Below the pieces are notes generated by a model that did not search any database, had not been told where the DNA came from, and worked only from the letters and a program-made list of their open reading frames with translations. A stretch of 64,000 bases of DNA from NCBI RefSeq assembly GCF_900095885.1, contig NZ_LT615367.1, positions 1,240,001 to 1,304,000 on the forward strand. The letters run 5' to 3'. This DNA is from Dickeya aquatica (GTDB lineage Bacteria > Pseudomonadota > Gammaproteobacteria > Enterobacterales > Enterobacteriaceae). This document shows, piece after piece, positions 30,401 to 37,390 of this stretch. The translations under genes and the position numbers were made by a program. The first letter of the stretch is position 1; each line of letters starts with the position of its first letter.

Positions 30401-32947
30401 TGGCCGCTGCCGCCCGGTACATTGCCTCAGGCGCTGGCCGGGCAGGCCGGGCGCACGCCTGATTTGATTGCGCTGGTGGATGCCGAACACCAATTGCGCT
30501 ACCGGCAGGTGCGGTTACAAACCCGGCTGCTGGCCGACCGGCTGATAGACGCGGGTGTTCAGCCCGGCGATATCGTGGCGGTGGCGTTGCCGCGCTCGGT
30601 GCGTTTGAGCCTGGCGCTGTATGCCATCGTGGAAATAGGCGCAGCCTGGCTGCCGCTGGACACCGGCTACCCGGACGACCGGCTGGCGTTGATGGTGGAG
30701 GATGCCACGCCCCGGCTTATCATCACCGAAAAGGCGGAGCAGGCGCGCTTTAGCGCGCTGGCACCGCTGCTGCTGTTAGACACGCTTGCCGATGAGCGCC
30801 TGCAACCGCGTCATGCACCGGTTGTGGTACAACCTGAGCAGGCGGCGTATGTGCTTTACACCTCCGGCTCGACCGGGCGGCCAAAAGGCGTGGTGGTCGG
30901 GCATCAGGCGATTGTTAACCGGCTAGCGTGGATGCAGCATCAGTACCCGCTACAGGCGGATGATGTGGTGTTGCAGAAAACGCCATGCAGTTTTGATGTG
31001 TCGGTCTGGGAGTTTTTCTGGCCGTTGATGACCGGTGCCCGGCTGGTGATGGCCCCGCCGCAGGCGCACCGCGACCCGCAGGCAATACGCCAGTTGATTG
31101 ATGACTATGGCGTCACCACGCTGCATTTTGTGCCGTCGATGCTGGCCGCCTGGGTCAGTACGCTGGAGCGCTGGCCGCGTGAGAGCATCGGGTGTGCCAG
31201 CCTGCGCCGCGTATTCTGTAGCGGCGAAGCCTTGTCTCGTGAGCTGGCGTTGAGTTATCAGTCCCTGCTGGGCAGCGAGCTGCACAATTTGTATGGCCCG
31301 ACGGAAGCGGCGGTGGATGTGACCTGGCAGCCAGCGTTTGGTGCGGCGCTGGAGCATTGCGCCTTGCCGGGTATCCCGATTGGGCGACCGGTGTGGAACA
31401 CCCGCCTGCGCATTCTCGATAGCGCCCTGCGACCGGTGCCGCCCGGCGTACCGGGTGACTTGTACCTGTGCGGTGTGCAGCTGGCGCAGGGCTACTTACG
31501 CCGCCCGTCGCTCACCGCCAGCCGCTTTGTGGCTGACCCGTTCGCCTGCGGCGAGCGCATGTATCGCACCGGCGATATTGCCCGCTGGCTGGACGATGGC
31601 GCGGTGGAATACCTTGGGCGCAGCGATGACCAGTTGAAAATTCGCGGGCAGCGTATCGAACTGGGCGAAATTGAGCAGGTGTTGCTGGCGCAACCCGGCG
31701 TGGCGCAGGCTGTCGTCGGGGCCTGTGCGCTGGGGGATGCCGGGCAATGGCACGGCGCGGATGCCCGTCAACTGGTGGCCTGGCTGGTGGCACAAGCGGA
31801 CACAACGCTTGAGCCTGAGCGCATACAACAGGCGCTGGCGCAGCAGTTACCGGCGCACATGGTGCCCGCGCATTATGTGGTGATGGACGCCTTCCCGCTC
31901 AGTGCAAACGGCAAGCTTGACCGTAAAGCGCTGCCTGCGCCGGTTGCCCGTCAGGCTCAGGGGCAGGCTCCGAATACGCCGTCACAGCGTGCGGTTGCCG
32001 CGCTGTTTTGCGCGCTGCTGGCCTGCGACGCCGTTTCTCTGGAAGATGACTTCTTCGCGCTGGGCGGCCATTCGCTGCTGGCGATGCGTCTGGCGGCGGA
32101 TATTCGCCGCCAGGTGCAGCGCACGGTGTCTGTCGGGCAAATTATCGCCGCCCGCACGGTTGAGCGCATTGCGCTGTTGCTGGAGGATAACCCGGAGCAG
32201 ACCCTCTCGGATGGCAACGGTGAAACCCTGCCGTTGCGAGCCGGGCAGGGGCCGGTGCTGTTCTGCCTGCATCCGGCGTCTGGTTTTGCCTGGCAATATA
32301 GCGGCCTGTTGCGTTACCTGAACGGCGATTACCCGATTGTCGGGTTGCAGTCCCCCCGGCCAGAAGGGGTGATAGCGCAGTGTGACAATCTTGATGCCAT
32401 GTGTGAGCGCCATCTGGCGACCATCCGGCATCACCAGCCGCAAGGGCCTTATTATCTGCTGGGGTACTCGCTGGGCGGTACGCTGGCGCATGGCATTGCC
32501 GCGCGGTTGCAGCAGGCGGGTGAAACGGTATCGTTCCTCGGCTTGCTGGATACCTACCCGCCGGAAGGGCAGGACTGGCGTACACCGGATGAAGCCGACG
32601 CCCGTGAGGAGGTTGAACGCGAACAGGCCGGTTTTATGGCCGACACCGAGACAGAGGACGACCCGCAATTGCGTGCGGAGCGAGCCGCCATGTTTGGCAA
32701 TATCGTCGCCAACTATCAGGATGCGGTGCGTTTACTGTCAACGGCACGCTCGTGGCGCTATGACGGCGAAGCCACGCTGTTTGTGGCAACGCGCACGGTG
32801 CCGCAGGGAATGGATATTCCCGCGACCTGGGCTCCGTATGTCAGCTCGCTGGTGCAATATCCCCAGCCGTGTGAACATGCCGATATCCTCTCCCCGGCAT
32901 CGCTGGTGGAACTGGGGCCGTTGTTGAATAAACTGCTGCGCAGGTAA
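24413..32947 (+). CDS. cbsF: Two-module NRPS, chrysobactin synthetase
   Basis: 2844 residues from GTG with AAGGA upstream. Domain order by motif: C1 (about 15-440, HHLMLDG from His155), A1 (470-985, YTSGSTGKPKGV), T1 (Ser1032 in LGGDSIS), epimerization (1080-1510, HHLVVDGVSWR at 1209 and NYLGRFD), C2 (1550-1985, HHLVVDG at 1697), A2 (2005-2510, with SFDVSVWE and LHFVPSM as in serine-activating EntF), T2 (Ser2554 in LGGHSL), thioesterase (2600-2844; GYSLGG Ser2686, His2822). This predicts DHB-D-aminoacyl-L-Ser. With the Dickeya context the first residue is inferred to be Lys, giving chrysobactin. The C2 after an E domain should be a D-L condensation domain. The 8.5-kb frame is fully intact. 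Confidence 0.94.
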   Translation: MSESCLTSAHGAAYRELPLVAAQPGIWMAEQIASEPNVFTVAHALELHGPIDPACLSLAIREGLAEADTVQARFGLNADGVPVQWLPEPADGAAIIAAEVLDLSARDDGEQAAFALMHDDLAAALPADGDQPLYRQVIMRVSAAPERWFWYQRFHHLMLDGFSFEALTQRIVTIYNARLRGETPPPSPFTSFAEVVAEYQAWQHAEDNQRDAAFWQQHARDLPAPVSLAADIGEVPPAAARHLHHALTLPAAPLVSLAQQLGARVQATDVVMAALMVYLHRMSGDARLSVGFPFMRRMGSAALSATGPVVNVLPLQLHIQAGMTLTDVVRDVQAEIQRVRRHQRYDAEQLRRDLGLVGGSEALYGPVINVKVYHTDITLGDTPVTPHVLAMGPVDDLEFTLGMQGSQLQLTLVANPARYDASALQAHAQRLETLITRLAQQPERDIRTLPLLDEQEWRNIDSWGRGPQLTLPPALHTVLDCLQQQVMQQPDALAVVCGEVRLSYRQLSARAMQLARWLMAQGIGPGEVVAIAVPRSVDSVVAIFGVLACGAAYMPLDLDYPKERLALMCEDAQPAMVLTHQRVQAQIPALSPVQCLDDAHWQAVCARLSGEVVTDQQRRTPLRGEHLAYMIYTSGSTGKPKGVMSTHAGLLNLMMSHSSFLFGPAIARFAKQHGRRLRAGHTASFSFDSSWEPLFCMMMGSELHIFDEELRKDAWALVQHLTQTPIDLLDITPSFFTQMIDSGLLEADNHQPAFVMIGGEAATPRLWQLMRQHPQMEIHNYYGPSEYTIDTLGARVTLADQPVLGQPVANTRVWLLDNALQPVPVGVAGELYIAGPGLARGYLHRPDLTASRFVACPFIPGAVMYRTGDLMRWRHDGQLTFIGRSDHQIKIRGFRVELGEVENALVALEQVSSAVVIAEPLGATHRLIGYCSLPDAAERQRPDIAARLLEQLAQHLPDYMLPSVLMVMAELPLTVNGKIDRQALPKPEPAQESVGRAPETAHEQMICQAIARLLKLTTVSAEADFFALGGDSISAMGLGTLLRREGWVLRPKTIFAERTPARMAQALQPLDTQQAINASQRYGVLDGLPIVHSFARQAGLNTLFAHGVFVSLPPALQAEHLAQACRALAQAHPALCAVLRDGQLVIEASVAPAIAQSVWPVSLSQTLDQCADEAFEYAVARLDPAAGVMAHAVLLQRAEEACALVLVAHHLVVDGVSWRTLLPELRQAAMAAMAGQSCVLPAESCSLYDWSASLKSQVVARRAELPFWQAVMNPALARLGRVAFDPVRDREGTRGQQRRILDAGLTQAVLTTLPVRFQARVDEVLLAAFVSACQQRFGVQPLRLMLESHGRSDSADGLDPSRTVGWLTAEYPVLIEPAAQSPHEPAAQLRQVKRALRAVPDYGIGYGILRYLDEHNGNPLASLEHAVPEVLFNYLGRFDSQDGLWAPRQSPRHFRDAFAVTQSPDMPLSHPLDINIFVDEQGAEPQLAIHWGFAQAVFTPEDIDALHQGMVAALAQWHDRTGQDAQYDTCVAAEVALAEVSDNTLDALRQHYGPLAAVLPVLPLQQGLLFHTQVADNSGSYNSLTRLSLRGPLSASQLRQALEAVVRQYPQLAARFDTTLTPQPLQLLPLLRHDVSYWPLESRTLAAMSAEEEQACLREMEQAELARDLLCQPSSLLHALLVSHADGERHTLFLNAHHLVVDGWSTPVFLHALFTALYQGPAALTPPSVPYSHIIHQLAARDAQASRQRWREVLAEARPTLLFGDGPHTGEVRELALSLPPEQEQRLLALCRQSGLTLNTVMQGVWGLLLSACSGADDVVFGSPVSGRFGQIDGIEQHVGLFSNTLPVRVRFEADRPLLAQLAELQAQQIQLVEHDDIGLGEIQHIAGRGTLFDTLLVVENYPDGEALSQPGQALRCEAVTNRGYTHYPLTLLVLPGQRLQLLMEYRASVAQPQQLAQRLLLLLTQLIETPERALSDWDWLLPQELALLEATNQTEWPLPPGTLPQALAGQAGRTPDLIALVDAEHQLRYRQVRLQTRLLADRLIDAGVQPGDIVAVALPRSVRLSLALYAIVEIGAAWLPLDTGYPDDRLALMVEDATPRLIITEKAEQARFSALAPLLLLDTLADERLQPRHAPVVVQPEQAAYVLYTSGSTGRPKGVVVGHQAIVNRLAWMQHQYPLQADDVVLQKTPCSFDVSVWEFFWPLMTGARLVMAPPQAHRDPQAIRQLIDDYGVTTLHFVPSMLAAWVSTLERWPRESIGCASLRRVFCSGEALSRELALSYQSLLGSELHNLYGPTEAAVDVTWQPAFGAALEHCALPGIPIGRPVWNTRLRILDSALRPVPPGVPGDLYLCGVQLAQGYLRRPSLTASRFVADPFACGERMYRTGDIARWLDDGAVEYLGRSDDQLKIRGQRIELGEIEQVLLAQPGVAQAVVGACALGDAGQWHGADARQLVAWLVAQADTTLEPERIQQALAQQLPAHMVPAHYVVMDAFPLSANGKLDRKALPAPVARQAQGQAPNTPSQRAVAALFCALLACDAVSLEDDFFALGGHSLLAMRLAADIRRQVQRTVSVGQIIAARTVERIALLLEDNPEQTLSDGNGETLPLRAGQGPVLFCLHPASGFAWQYSGLLRYLNGDYPIVGLQSPRPEGVIAQCDNLDAMCERHLATIRHHQPQGPYYLLGYSLGGTLAHGIAARLQQAGETVSFLGLLDTYPPEGQDWRTPDEADAREEVEREQAGFMADTETEDDPQLRAERAAMFGNIVANYQDAVRLLSTARSWRYDGEATLFVATRTVPQGMDIPATWAPYVSSLVQYPQPCEHADILSPASLVELGPLLNKLLRR

Positions 32948-33269
32948 TCGGAATATTGGCCGACGATAGTCGGCCAATATTATCGTGCATAAGCATGCTG
33001 ATGAAATGTTACATGCGAAACTTAATTTACGGTGAAACTCACGACAGGAGATAATACCGTTTGATATATTTTATATTTTTCTATGAGTTGTTCATTTAAA
33101 GATGAAGGGTAGTGGTAAGTGCTAATATATCACCCCCTCTCCCCACCTGTGCGTGATTTTTTAATTATACGATATCTGATGATAATGGTGCTTGTTGACT
33201 GTTAAATTGTCAGCGGATAGTATGTAGAAAATGTGCTATTTTAATCAGTAAAATAATTGGGGGTATAAT
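32948..33269. other. AT-rich gap after the NRPS
   Basis: Apart from the hairpin at 32952-32981 I see no gene. Base composition falls sharply here, from GC-rich NRPS to strongly AT-rich sequence, marking the left edge of the islet that runs to about 35.45 kb. Confidence 0.6.
32952..32981 (+). terminator. Hairpin after the NRPS
   Basis: Perfect 13-bp stem AATATTGGCCGAC / GTCGGCCAATATT with loop GATA, 5 bases after the stop. There is no following T-run, so it may be a terminator of weak type or a 3' stabilising hairpin. Confidence 0.5.
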
Positions 33270-33512
33270 ATGTTTATTTCAGACAAGAAAATAGCTGAAG
33301 GTCTTATTGAAAAGTCGATTGTTCTTATTGAACAAATTAAAAATGAGCTAGCAGTGTTGAAATCTGTGTTGCCAGCGGAAGAGTATGAGCAGTGCCAACA
33401 TATCGCCGGGCATTTGGTTTATACGTTGACAGGGAAAATTATTAATGATATTTCGATTGATTATCCAGATTTAAAACCAGAAGGCTTCACGGTTTATGTA
33501 AAAAAGACATGA
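33270..33512 (+). CDS. Small hypothetical protein
   Basis: 80 residues, AT-rich codon use. The first 40 residues are predicted helical (KKIAEGLIEKSIVLIEQIKN pattern), then a short acidic helix and a C-terminal segment with ISIDYPDLKPEGF. No signal peptide or membrane segment. A GGGGG tract (AATTGGGGGTATAAT) lies 9 bases before ATG and can act as ribosome site. Size, composition and neighbours would suit an immunity- or chaperone-like partner, but I recognise no family and assign no function. Confidence 0.6.
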   Translation: MFISDKKIAEGLIEKSIVLIEQIKNELAVLKSVLPAEEYEQCQHIAGHLVYTLTGKIINDISIDYPDLKPEGFTVYVKKT

Positions 33513-33716
33513 ATACGTAGGCGTTTTTGATGTAATTTATTTTATTGAAATTCTCTTTAATTAACACAATGAATGGCGAAAGTAGACTGATTCGTTTTTT
33601 AGATATCTTAGTGAAATTCAAATTCAATGTGTAAGCTAAGTGTTATGAAAGAGATTTAGCTATGGGCAGTAAAACCCAAAGCCTATTAATTAAGTTTATT
33701 AAAAGGATTTAATCTT

Positions 33717-34039
33717 GCTAAAACCACCCATGCCATCAGTATTGGTTTTATTATTTACCGCATGCTTTTTTTATGGCAAAGCAATTGGTTCAGATAGTGA
33801 ATATCATTCCATTGGAGATTTCAAAAAAATAAGAATACTTTAGAGGTAGGCGGTGTTTGTGTTTTTTAAAAGAAAAAACTGATTCCAATGTTATAAATAA
33901 AAAATATTCACTATCCGAAACTGATCGATGTATAGCGGAGTGTTCATATCTTCTGGATATTCCCGGTGATTATGGAGGTACAAATTTTCATAGTTGTATG
34001 GCGAAATGTAAGGGGGAGATCTCCTCGTGTGATATCTGA
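33717..34039 (+). pseudogene. Split small secreted protein with twin CX3C motifs
   Basis: Two pieces in different frames. 33717-33843 (TTG start, AAAGGATT ribosome site) encodes a signal peptide (VLVLLFTACFFYGKAIG) and about 15 further residues. 33857-34039 encodes LKEKTD..., CIAEC and CMAKC, that is two CX3C motifs 18 residues apart, plus a last Cys. Adding one base to the A7 run at 33823-33829 and one to the T6 run at 33862-33867 joins them through an open segment (NTLEVGGVCVF) into one protein of about 108 residues. Either two real one-base deletions or two homopolymer base-calling errors. Probably periplasmic or secreted with disulfides; function unknown. Confidence 0.5.
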
Positions 34040-34147
34040 CTTTTTATAAAATTCATATTTGTAAAAATAATTCAGAGTTAGTTATCTATTCCATATTTAA
34101 TTAATTTATCAATTTCTTATACTATTTTTTGGTCTTCATAAACTATG

Positions 34148-34342
34148 TATACCCGTTATACTGAAATTTGCAGGTGTGTTGGCTTTATTTTCTAATTAAA
34201 ATCAATTAATTGAGTAAGCTCATCGGTATTCGCTCACTTGACCCGTTACAAGGCACTAATGAGTCTTGCTCTGAAGGGCCAACGCGTGCCGTTATTCAAC
34301 ATGCCTGCGAGTTGTCCTGCAACTCGAGTTATTTTGGGTATA
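34148..34342. repeat. Degenerate copy of an enterobacterial intergenic repeat
   Basis: The ends read TATACCCGTTATACTGAAAT...GCAGGTGTGTTGGC and CTGCAACTCGAGTTATTTTGGGTATA. These are the outer arms of a palindromic repeat I recognise from intergenic regions of Serratia, Yersinia, Pectobacterium and Dickeya (ATACCC...TTGCAGGTGCGTTGGCTGC and AACTCGAATTATTTTGGGTATA). The interior is diverged but keeps GCTCACTTGACC-like segments. It contains a perfect stem CGAGTTG-TCCTG-CAACTCG at about 34308-34326. Non-coding; it lies just before the ferredoxin gene. Confidence 0.55.
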
Positions 34343-34389
34343 GTCAGCTAACTTAATGTTATTCATAATTTTAAGGGGTAATGCAAAGA

Positions 34390-34683
34390 ATGGCTTTGTA
34401 CAATATACGAATTTTAAATTGCAATAGCAGTCAAACAATAAAATGCAGCGATGATGAATATATACTTGATGCGGCTGAGTCTGCTGGAATAACTCTTCCT
34501 TATAGTTGCCGTTCTGGCGCATGTTCATGATGTGCATGTAGAGTTATATTTGGAAGGTATGATGATAAAGACCAGTCTTTCCTTGATAATAACCAGAGGG
34601 GGACATGTATATTATCTTGTGTAACATACCCTTCATCAGATATGACGATAATGTCTCATATTGAAAAGGAAATATATGAATGA
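34390..34683 (+). pseudogene. Plant-type [2Fe-2S] ferredoxin with an in-frame TGA
   Basis: 97 codons once the internal TGA is read through. All plant-type ferredoxin landmarks are present: [23 protein letters not shown], then TGA at 34528-34530 (codon 47), then CACRV, DQSFLDNNQ and ILSCVTYPSSD. Cluster ligands fall at Cys40, Cys45, Cys48 and Cys77, the same spacing as chloroplast ferredoxins, and the TGA occupies the variable Ser/Thr position between ligands two and three. It ends directly after the ferredoxin domain and overlaps the next gene (ATGA). Without suppression the product lacks two of four ligands. Nonsense mutation, sequencing error or recoding are all possible; I see no clear SECIS hairpin. 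Confidence 0.75.
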
Positions 34684-35354
34684 TTAGCAGGAGGGGCTTT
34701 ATTTTATCTGGCGTGGCATTTAGCTTATATGGCTTGAATTGTCGCGCAAATAGTGAAGTGGATGGGAGTGAGATAATAATAAATGCGACTTTGGTCAATG
34801 ATGAAAAAAATATTAATGAACGTTTGGATAAGTTTATATTTAGCAGAAATCGATGTGGTGACGATAAATCATCTCAGCAGAATGCCGTAAAAGTTTTTGT
34901 TAGTGTTATTAGTAAGTCTACTATGCAGTCTTTAACAGGGTGCAAAGTTGGGTTATGCCTTTCAGATGCCTTTAAAGCCAAAGGAAAAATCACTTCTGCT
35001 AATCAGACTTGTAATGTAGCATGGGCAGAAATTAAAGATGAAATCCCTATTGAGTTCAAAACTTATATTCCTAAATTGGCATTGAAAGGAAATAAGGTTA
35101 TGAATCCGATGGATATTGTTATTAGAAAGGACAATAAATTTAGTATACATCGCTTCAATTTTCCTCTGGATTATTTGTCCTCGGTAGCAGTGTACCAATC
35201 AAATGCAAAAGAGGCTGTAACCGCTAAAACTCTGACAGATAAAGCAATCGAGTTGTATGATCAAAAATCAAAAAATTCAATTGTAGAATTAAGGCCTGAA
35301 TTTGTTGATGGGTTTTATAGGGTACCGATAACCTTTATCCTGGATGATGTTTAA
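34680..35354 (+). CDS. Hypothetical protein with a Tat-type signal peptide
   Basis: 224 residues, start overlapping the ferredoxin stop by 4 bases, which implies coupled translation. N-terminus MISRRGFILSGVAFSLYGL fits the twin-arginine consensus (S-R-R-x-F-hydrophobic) with a hydrophobic stretch and a possible cleavage after NCRA. The mature part has several Cys (NRCGDD, GCKVGLC, QTCNVAW), a beta-rich feel and a Lys/Asp-rich composition, with no motif I recognise. Tat export implies folding, often with a cofactor, before transport. Coupling to a ferredoxin gene suggests a redox role, which is inference only. AT-rich codon use marks it as acquired DNA. Confidence 0.65.
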   Translation: MISRRGFILSGVAFSLYGLNCRANSEVDGSEIIINATLVNDEKNINERLDKFIFSRNRCGDDKSSQQNAVKVFVSVISKSTMQSLTGCKVGLCLSDAFKAKGKITSANQTCNVAWAEIKDEIPIEFKTYIPKLALKGNKVMNPMDIVIRKDNKFSIHRFNFPLDYLSSVAVYQSNAKEAVTAKTLTDKAIELYDQKSKNSIVELRPEFVDGFYRVPITFILDDV

Positions 35355-35404
35355 CGATCGTTAATAATTGTCCTCTTCGTTTGAAGCAGTATTGAGTTAG
35401 AGAA

Positions 35405-35438
35405 GGGATTTCTCATTTTTTGCTCTAATTGAAATCCC
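35405..35438. terminator. Weak terminator-like hairpin between convergent genes
   Basis: GGGATTTC (35405-35412) pairs with GAAATCCC (35431-35438), with flanking AGAAG/CTTCT adding to the stem. It lies between the rightward Tat-signal gene (stop 35354) and the leftward ATPase gene (stop 35462). No clean T-run. Confidence 0.35.
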
Positions 35439-35461
35439 TGCTTCTTATCATATGCGAATCG

Positions 35462-36265
35462 TCAGGGCGCGGGATGGTAACGGCCACAGGGTACGATCAG
35501 CGGGGTGTGGGAAACCGGGTCATCAATAATGATGGAGGCCATGCCAAAGACCGCCTGCACCAGTTCAGGGGTCATGATGTCAGCCGGAGCGCCTTGTGCC
35601 ATCACGGTGCCTGCGCGCATCACAATCAAATGGTCGGCGTAACGGCAGGCCTGATTGAGGTCATGCAGTACCGCCACCAGCGTGCGATCGTGTTGTTGAT
35701 TCAGCTCACGAAACAGATCCAGCAACTCGATTTGATGGGCGATATCCAGCCAGGTGGTGGGTTCATCGAGCAGGAGCAGCGGCGTCTGCTGGGCCAGCAC
35801 CATCGCTATCCAGACACGCTGGCGCTGCCCGCCGGACAAGGTATCGACATGACAATCAGCCAGCTCGCTGACGTGGGTGGCGGCCATTGCGGCGGTAACG
35901 GCGGTCTGGTCGGCCTCACTCCACTGACGCAGTAGCGTCTGGTGCGGGTAACGCCCGCGGGCAACCAGCTCCATCACCGTGATGTTATCCGGCACAATCG
36001 CCTGCTGGGGCAGCAACCCTAGCTGGCGGGCCAGCGCTTTGGTGGCAATACGGTGGATGCTGGTGCCATCAAGCAGCACATCTCCGGCCAGCGGCTTTAA
36101 TAACCGGCACAGCGCACGCAGCAAGGTCGATTTGCCACAGGCATTAGGGCCGATAATGACGCTAAATTTACCGCTCGGGATCGCCACATTCAGGTCGCGG
36201 GCGATAATACGGTGCTCATAACCCAGTGTCAGGTGTTCGGCGCACAAAAGGTGTGTCATCTGCAT
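35462..36265 (-). CDS. cbuC: Ferric siderophore ABC importer, ATPase (FepC-like)
   Basis: 267 residues. Walker A GPNACGKST near 41-49, Q-loop LPQQAIVPDN, signature LSGGQRQRVWIAM near 143, Walker B LLLLDEPT(T) and the H-loop VLHDLN. Closest to FepC/FecE/BtuD-type ATPases of the iron-chelate importers. Note Ala replacing the usual Gly in GPNGCGKST, a permitted position. It is the distal gene of a leftward run with two permeases, 66 bases after the last one. The cbu name is by analogy with fepC and the Dickeya chrysobactin uptake genes; the letter assignment is tentative. Confidence 0.88.
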   Translation of the reverse strand: MQMTHLLCAEHLTLGYEHRIIARDLNVAIPSGKFSVIIGPNACGKSTLLRALCRLLKPLAGDVLLDGTSIHRIATKALARQLGLLPQQAIVPDNITVMELVARGRYPHQTLLRQWSEADQTAVTAAMAATHVSELADCHVDTLSGGQRQRVWIAMVLAQQTPLLLLDEPTTWLDIAHQIELLDLFRELNQQHDRTLVAVLHDLNQACRYADHLIVMRAGTVMAQGAPADIMTPELVQAVFGMASIIIDDPVSHTPLIVPCGRYHPAP

Positions 36266-36331
36266 TACTCTTTACAGGCGTTAAATGTTTCGGACATTAA
36301 AAATCGCAACCAACCGGCATCATCTGGCTGA

Positions 36332-37381
36332 TTACCGGCGAGCTTCGCGGATAAGCAGCCAGATAAGATACAACCCGCCGACACATACCGTGACCGAACC
36401 CACCGGTAATTGTCGGGCGGTAAACAGGTGCTGGGCGGTGATATCGGCCGCCAGCAAGAGCAGCCCGCCGGTCAGCGCGCTGATGCACAGCGGAACGGCG
36501 CTGGCCCGGCTGAGCCGACGGGCAATTTGCGGGGCCGCCAGCGCAATAAACGACACCGGCCCGGCGCAGGCAGTGACGATGGCAATCAGCACGATGCCGC
36601 ACAGCATCAGCCATAACCGGCTGGCTTCGGCAGGCACACCGAGGGCCCGGGCACTGTCATCCCCCATTTCCAGTAACCGCAGGCGGCCGGCCAGAAATTG
36701 TACCGCCAGTAGCGTAACCGGGATGAACCACAGCCCCGGAGCCGCTTTACCCCAGGTCATGCCGTTGAGTGAACCGGCTCCCCAGAGGGCGGCCGACATC
36801 ACCGTTTCCAGCGCGCCGGTTATCATCAGCCAGGTATTAAACGCGGAGAGCACGGCACTGATGGCGATGCCGATAATGATCAAGCGAAAGCCGTTGATGC
36901 CACGCCGCCACGCCAGCAGGTAGACCGCCAGTGCGCTGGCAAGCCCGCCTAACACCGCACCGGCCGCGACCTGATAGCCGCTGCCTTGTAACAGAATCAG
37001 CGTGATGAGTGCACCGGTATGTGCGCCGGTATTAAACCCCACCACATCCGGGCTGCCGAGCGGGTTGCGGGTCAGCGACTGAAATATGGCACCGCTCACG
37101 CCTAAGCCTGCGCCAAGCAGCAGCGCCATCAGCGCACGCGGCGCGCGCCACTGGGTGACGATAGTCACCGTGGCTGCATCACCATGACCCGCCAGCGCTT
37201 GCCACACCGTGAGCGCCGATAGTGGCAGCGCACCAAGGCTGATAGCCAGCGTGAGTAATACCATGCAGCCAACCAACAGCAGCAATCCCACCCACAGCGT
37301 GCGCAGTGACAGGCGGGCGTTGATAACGCCGCCGGGCGAGCCCAGCAGCAGGGTGTGGTTTGAGCGTATCCGGGTGAACAT
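36332..37381 (-). CDS. cbuG: Ferric siderophore ABC importer, permease (FepG-like)
   Basis: 349 residues, FecCD family with about ten membrane helices. The family motifs are present: RAPRALMALLLGAGLGVSGAIFQSLTRNPLGSPDVVGFNTGA and, near the end, the coupling segment GPVSFIALAAPQIARRL that contacts the ATPase. It works with the second permease as a heterodimer to pass the ferric siderophore through the inner membrane. Only 9 bases separate it from the upstream permease gene, so they are co-transcribed. Confidence 0.88.
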   Translation of the reverse strand: MFTRIRSNHTLLLGSPGGVINARLSLRTLWVGLLLLVGCMVLLTLAISLGALPLSALTVWQALAGHGDAATVTIVTQWRAPRALMALLLGAGLGVSGAIFQSLTRNPLGSPDVVGFNTGAHTGALITLILLQGSGYQVAAGAVLGGLASALAVYLLAWRRGINGFRLIIIGIAISAVLSAFNTWLMITGALETVMSAALWGAGSLNGMTWGKAAPGLWFIPVTLLAVQFLAGRLRLLEMGDDSARALGVPAEASRLWLMLCGIVLIAIVTACAGPVSFIALAAPQIARRLSRASAVPLCISALTGGLLLLAADITAQHLFTARQLPVGSVTVCVGGLYLIWLLIREARR

Positions 37382-37390
37382 TCTCTTTTC

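Noticed and set aside
34531..34575. SECIS element for selenocysteine at the ferredoxin TGA
   Set aside because: By eye the bases after the TGA do not form a stable stem at the required distance. Kept only as an open test in the finding.
34390..35354. Ferredoxin-fused bacteriocin (pectocin-like) interpretation
   Set aside because: Pectocins fuse a ferredoxin to a colicin M or lysozyme-type domain. Here the ferredoxin frame stops after the domain, and the next protein has its own Tat signal and no colicin M catalytic D-x-Y-D...HR pattern.
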